Part shown: in pieces, positions 61,728-64,000 of the stretch
Layout of the letters: every line of letters begins with the position of its first letter
How positions within the stretch are numbered: the first letter of the stretch is position 1
NCBI GenBank assembly: GCA_964486455.1
Contig: CAZAMP010000017.1
Coordinates: 15,653-79,652 of the forward strand
Length of the DNA: 64,000 nt
Reading direction: 5' to 3'
Source: CAZAMP01 sp964486455
Lineage (GTDB): Bacteria > Eisenbacteria > RBG-16-71-46 > CAZAMP01
Made by a program: the position numbers and the translations under genes
Notes under the pieces: generated by a model
Databases searched by the model: none
What the model saw: the letters and a program-made list of their open reading frames with translations, nothing else
Told to the model about the DNA's origin: nothing

Positions 61728-64000
61728 GTGAAGACCAGCGACAGGGCCCGGGCGTTTCTCCCATGTGCTTCGCTCCTCTTCCTCTTTGTGCTGATTGTCC
61801 CGCAAACCGCGGGCGGAGTTCCGGTCGGTTTCATCGAGAACACCGGTCAGCTCGATGAGGAGGTCCTCTACTACGCATCCGGAACGCGCGCGTCCGTCTA
61901 CTTCACGCTCGACGGCATCGTGATCGATCTCAAGAATGTGGAAACGACCAGCTCGGGTTGCGCGGTCTACATATCGTTCGACGCCGGCGCCGCACCGCGT
62001 CGCGTTGAACCGGCGGATCTCACTGTGGGATCCCACAACAGCTTCATCGGACGGGATCGGTCGAAGTGGCGGACCGACCTTCGCGCCTACCGCGAACTGA
62101 CCTACGATGACGTCTGGCCGGGCGTGGACATCACGTACCGGATGAGCCCCCACGGACTGATCTACGAACTGTCCGTGGCACCGGGTGTCGATGTGGAACC
62201 CGTCGGCTTCAGCTACGCCGGCGCGCTCGACGTCACGGAGACGGGCGCCGGCGAACTCCTGCTCACGACGTCCGCGGGCTCGCTCATCGATGTACGTCCG
62301 TCGCGCGACGAAGCAGGCAGCATCAGCTGGAGCACGGGATCGGAGATGCCGGACGATACGCTCAGACCCGGACGTCTCGATCCCACGACACTTCTGTGGA
62401 GCACTTTCCTCGGCGGGAGCGCATGGGACCACTTCTATGTCTGGCAGATGGGGATGGCGCTCGATACATCGGAGAACCCGATCGTAGTGGGCGTGACCGG
62501 CTCGAGTGACTTCCCGTTCCAGGCGGGATCCTACGACACGACACTAGGCGGCTCGTCGGACGTCTTCGTGGCGAAGCTCGGCTCCGATGGCGAGACGCTC
62601 ATGTGGAGCACGTATCTGGGTGGTCAGATAGGAGGACAGGCACAAGACGTCGCACACGCCGTCGCGCTGGATGCGTCCGGTGACCCGATCGTAACCGGTT
62701 GGACGGAGTGCATCGACTTTCCAACGACCGCCGGCGCGATCGACACGACGTTCGACGGGGACACGGACATCTTCGTGACCAAGCTGAGCTCGGACGGAAG
62801 CAACCTCATCTGGAGCACGCTGCTCGGCGGGCAGGGGTACGACGCCGGCAACGCGATTGCCGTAGACCCTATCGACGATCGGGTCAGCGTGGCCGGTCGG
62901 CTGGGTTGGGGCCCCACGGCGGCGGCGTACGCCGCAAAGCTCTCGGCGGGTGGCGACGCACTGATATGGGAGGCCTCCCTCGACGGCGACGACGAAGACG
63001 TCGCCATGGGAATCGCTCTCGACGCCGCGGGGCTTCCCGTGGTCTCGGGCACGACGCTTTCGGATGACTTCCCCACGACGCCGGGCGTCCACGACGACAC
63101 ACTCGACGGCAAGGACGTCTTCGTCGCGAAGCTCGACGGGTCAGGCTCGACAACTTGGAGCACGTTTCTCGGCGGTACCGACGAAGAACGCGGTGGTCAC
63201 CTGACGATCGACACGTCGAACAACCCGCTCGTCACCGGTCGGACCCGCTCGTGGGACTACCCGACCACAACGGGCGTCTTCGATGATACGTTGAGCGAAG
63301 GATCCGTCGACGCGTATGTCACGAAGCTCATGTCGGACGGAAGCGATCTCGTGTGGAGCTCCTTCCTCGGCGGTGACGACAACTGGGACGAGGGCTGGGC
63401 CATCACCCTCGACGGCGCCGACAACCCGATCATCACGGGACGGACATACGCGACGGACTTCCCGATGACGCCAAGCGCGTACGATACGCTGTTTGGCGGG
63501 CTGCACGACGTCTTCGTCACCAAGATGGACGCCGCGGGCGACACGTTGATATATAGTACCTACCTCGGCGGCTCCGCGGGCGCCGCGCCGCACGACATCG
63601 GCCTCGCCGTGGCCGCCGACGCCGTCGGCAACGCCGTCGTTGCCGGTTACACGCAGTCGTCCGATTTCCCCTGGACGACCGGGGCGTACGACTCGACCTT
63701 CGCCGTCGCCGATGTCTTTGTTGCCAAGTTCGACATGATCCCTCCCCCGCCCACAACCGATGTGAGTCCGGACACGCGAGCTCATTCGCTGCTCCTCATG
63801 CCGAACAGCCCCAATCCGTTTCGGGCCGGGACCTCGATCCGGTTCAGGCTTGCGTCCGCCGCTCCCGTCACGCTGGCGATCTACGACGTGAGGGGACGAA
63901 TGGTGAGAATGCTTGTTGGGAGGACGCTGCCGGAAGGCGAGCACTCGGTTCGCTGGGACGGCCGCACCGAAGTAGGGCGCCTTGCGACATCAGGAATCTA
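61728..64000 (+). CDS. SBBP-repeat secreted protein with T9SS-type tail (partial, cut by right edge)
   Basis: I read this frame by hand: it is open from a GTG at 61728 (AAGGAG 8 nt upstream) to the window end, 757 codons, so its stop is missing. A signal peptide (ASLLFLFVLIVPQTAGG) leads to an N-terminal beta domain (FIENTGQLDEEVLYYASG, TYDDVWPGVDITYRM), then about eight SBBP repeats such as DVFVAKLGSDGETLMWSTYLGG and DFPTTAGAID. The tail begins MPNSPNPFRAGTSIRF and has LAIYDVRGRMVRMLVG, a type A sorting domain almost complete at the edge. It is therefore likely T9SS cargo, probably a large surface beta-propeller. Confidence 0.85.
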   Translation, partial: MKTSDRARAFLPCASLLFLFVLIVPQTAGGVPVGFIENTGQLDEEVLYYASGTRASVYFTLDGIVIDLKNVETTSSGCAVYISFDAGAAPRRVEPADLTVGSHNSFIGRDRSKWRTDLRAYRELTYDDVWPGVDITYRMSPHGLIYELSVAPGVDVEPVGFSYAGALDVTETGAGELLLTTSAGSLIDVRPSRDEAGSISWSTGSEMPDDTLRPGRLDPTTLLWSTFLGGSAWDHFYVWQMGMALDTSENPIVVGVTGSSDFPFQAGSYDTTLGGSSDVFVAKLGSDGETLMWSTYLGGQIGGQAQDVAHAVALDASGDPIVTGWTECIDFPTTAGAIDTTFDGDTDIFVTKLSSDGSNLIWSTLLGGQGYDAGNAIAVDPIDDRVSVAGRLGWGPTAAAYAAKLSAGGDALIWEASLDGDDEDVAMGIALDAAGLPVVSGTTLSDDFPTTPGVHDDTLDGKDVFVAKLDGSGSTTWSTFLGGTDEERGGHLTIDTSNNPLVTGRTRSWDYPTTTGVFDDTLSEGSVDAYVTKLMSDGSDLVWSSFLGGDDNWDEGWAITLDGADNPIITGRTYATDFPMTPSAYDTLFGGLHDVFVTKMDAAGDTLIYSTYLGGSAGAAPHDIGLAVAADAVGNAVVAGYTQSSDFPWTTGAYDSTFAVADVFVAKFDMIPPPPTTDVSPDTRAHSLLLMPNSPNPFRAGTSIRFRLASAAPVTLAIYDVRGRMVRMLVGRTLPEGEHSVRWDGRTEVGRLATSGI

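Noticed and set aside
61650..62432. Long minus-strand open frame opposite the SBBP gene
   Set aside because: It is antisense to a hand-read plus-strand frame with signal peptide, repeats and sorting tail; its own translation is Arg-rich with no recognisable domain.
63141..63944. Second long minus-strand frame opposite the SBBP gene
   Set aside because: Same reason: GC-rich shadow frame of the repeat-encoding strand.

Overview
This is a compact, GC-rich bacterial chromosome segment with no rRNA, tRNA, CRISPR array or mobile element that I can see. The gene content points to a Gram-negative, diderm member of the FCB group. Evidence: a PorU-type C25 peptidase and PorV-type outer-membrane proteins of a type IX secretion system (T9SS), an Omp85 protein, several secreted proteins with FlgD/T9SS-type C-terminal sorting domains, and MsbA. 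The combination of high GC, many FlgD-like tails and a PorU/PorV pair outside typical Bacteroidetes gene order makes a lineage such as Candidatus Eisenbacteria or a related candidate phylum my best guess. That assignment is inference.

Layout. 1-17014 (minus strand) is an envelope and secretion block. It runs Trm112-like protein, YdjM-like membrane protein, PorU, PorV, two DUF5683-like proteins, an NHL-repeat lipoprotein, a large SprA-like beta-rich protein, an Omp85 protein, and a membrane-bound spermidine-synthase-like/TPR protein cut by the left edge. Most genes from 3135 to 10889 are coupled by TGATG stop/start overlaps. 17348-24135 holds a small zinc-ribbon gene and, on the minus strand, an overlapping operon: M23 peptidase, accA, heptosyltransferase-like GT9, msbA. 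24474-28569 holds an FN3 lipoprotein with a clear terminator, an acyltransferase-3 protein carrying inserted ankyrin repeats, and a nucleoside kinase.

28745-37750 (mostly plus strand) holds pyrE, a NUDIX hydrolase, a FlgD-tailed secreted protein with a second PorV/PorQ-like protein directly behind it, tryptophanase, a Trp/His/Arg-tailed secreted protein, pabB, pabC and a lytic-transglycosylase-like relic. 37760-45058 (minus) is a partial complex I operon, nuoABCDFGHI, lacking nuoE and nuoJ-N. 45291-54326 holds a Rho-N-like small protein, a GH13 enzyme, a Bax-like glucosaminidase, a polysaccharide deacetylase, an LVIVD-propeller T9SS cargo, small proteins, and a secreted CBM9-like/EEP nuclease with a sorting tail. 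54525-64000 holds a histidine/aromatic ammonia-lyase with an Ala-Cys-Gly MIO motif, a GGDEF response regulator, ilvE, a zinc-ribbon rhomboid, an SGNH hydrolase, a cysteine desulfurase, and an SBBP-repeat T9SS cargo cut by the right edge.

How the parts fit. PorU and PorV would process and anchor proteins delivered by T9SS. At least three proteins here (LVIVD, CBM9/EEP, SBBP) look like cargo, and the 553-aa FlgD-tailed protein may be another. The SprA-like/Omp85/NHL/DUF5683 cluster beside porU-porV is the most interesting unexplained unit: it looks like an outer-membrane translocation or assembly module in a non-Bacteroidetes arrangement. Several intergenic regions carry recognisable TTGACx-N17/18-TAxxxT promoters, so the housekeeping sigma factor seems to read ordinary sigma70-type sites. 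Two large genes run off the window edges (1-2954 and 61728-64000).
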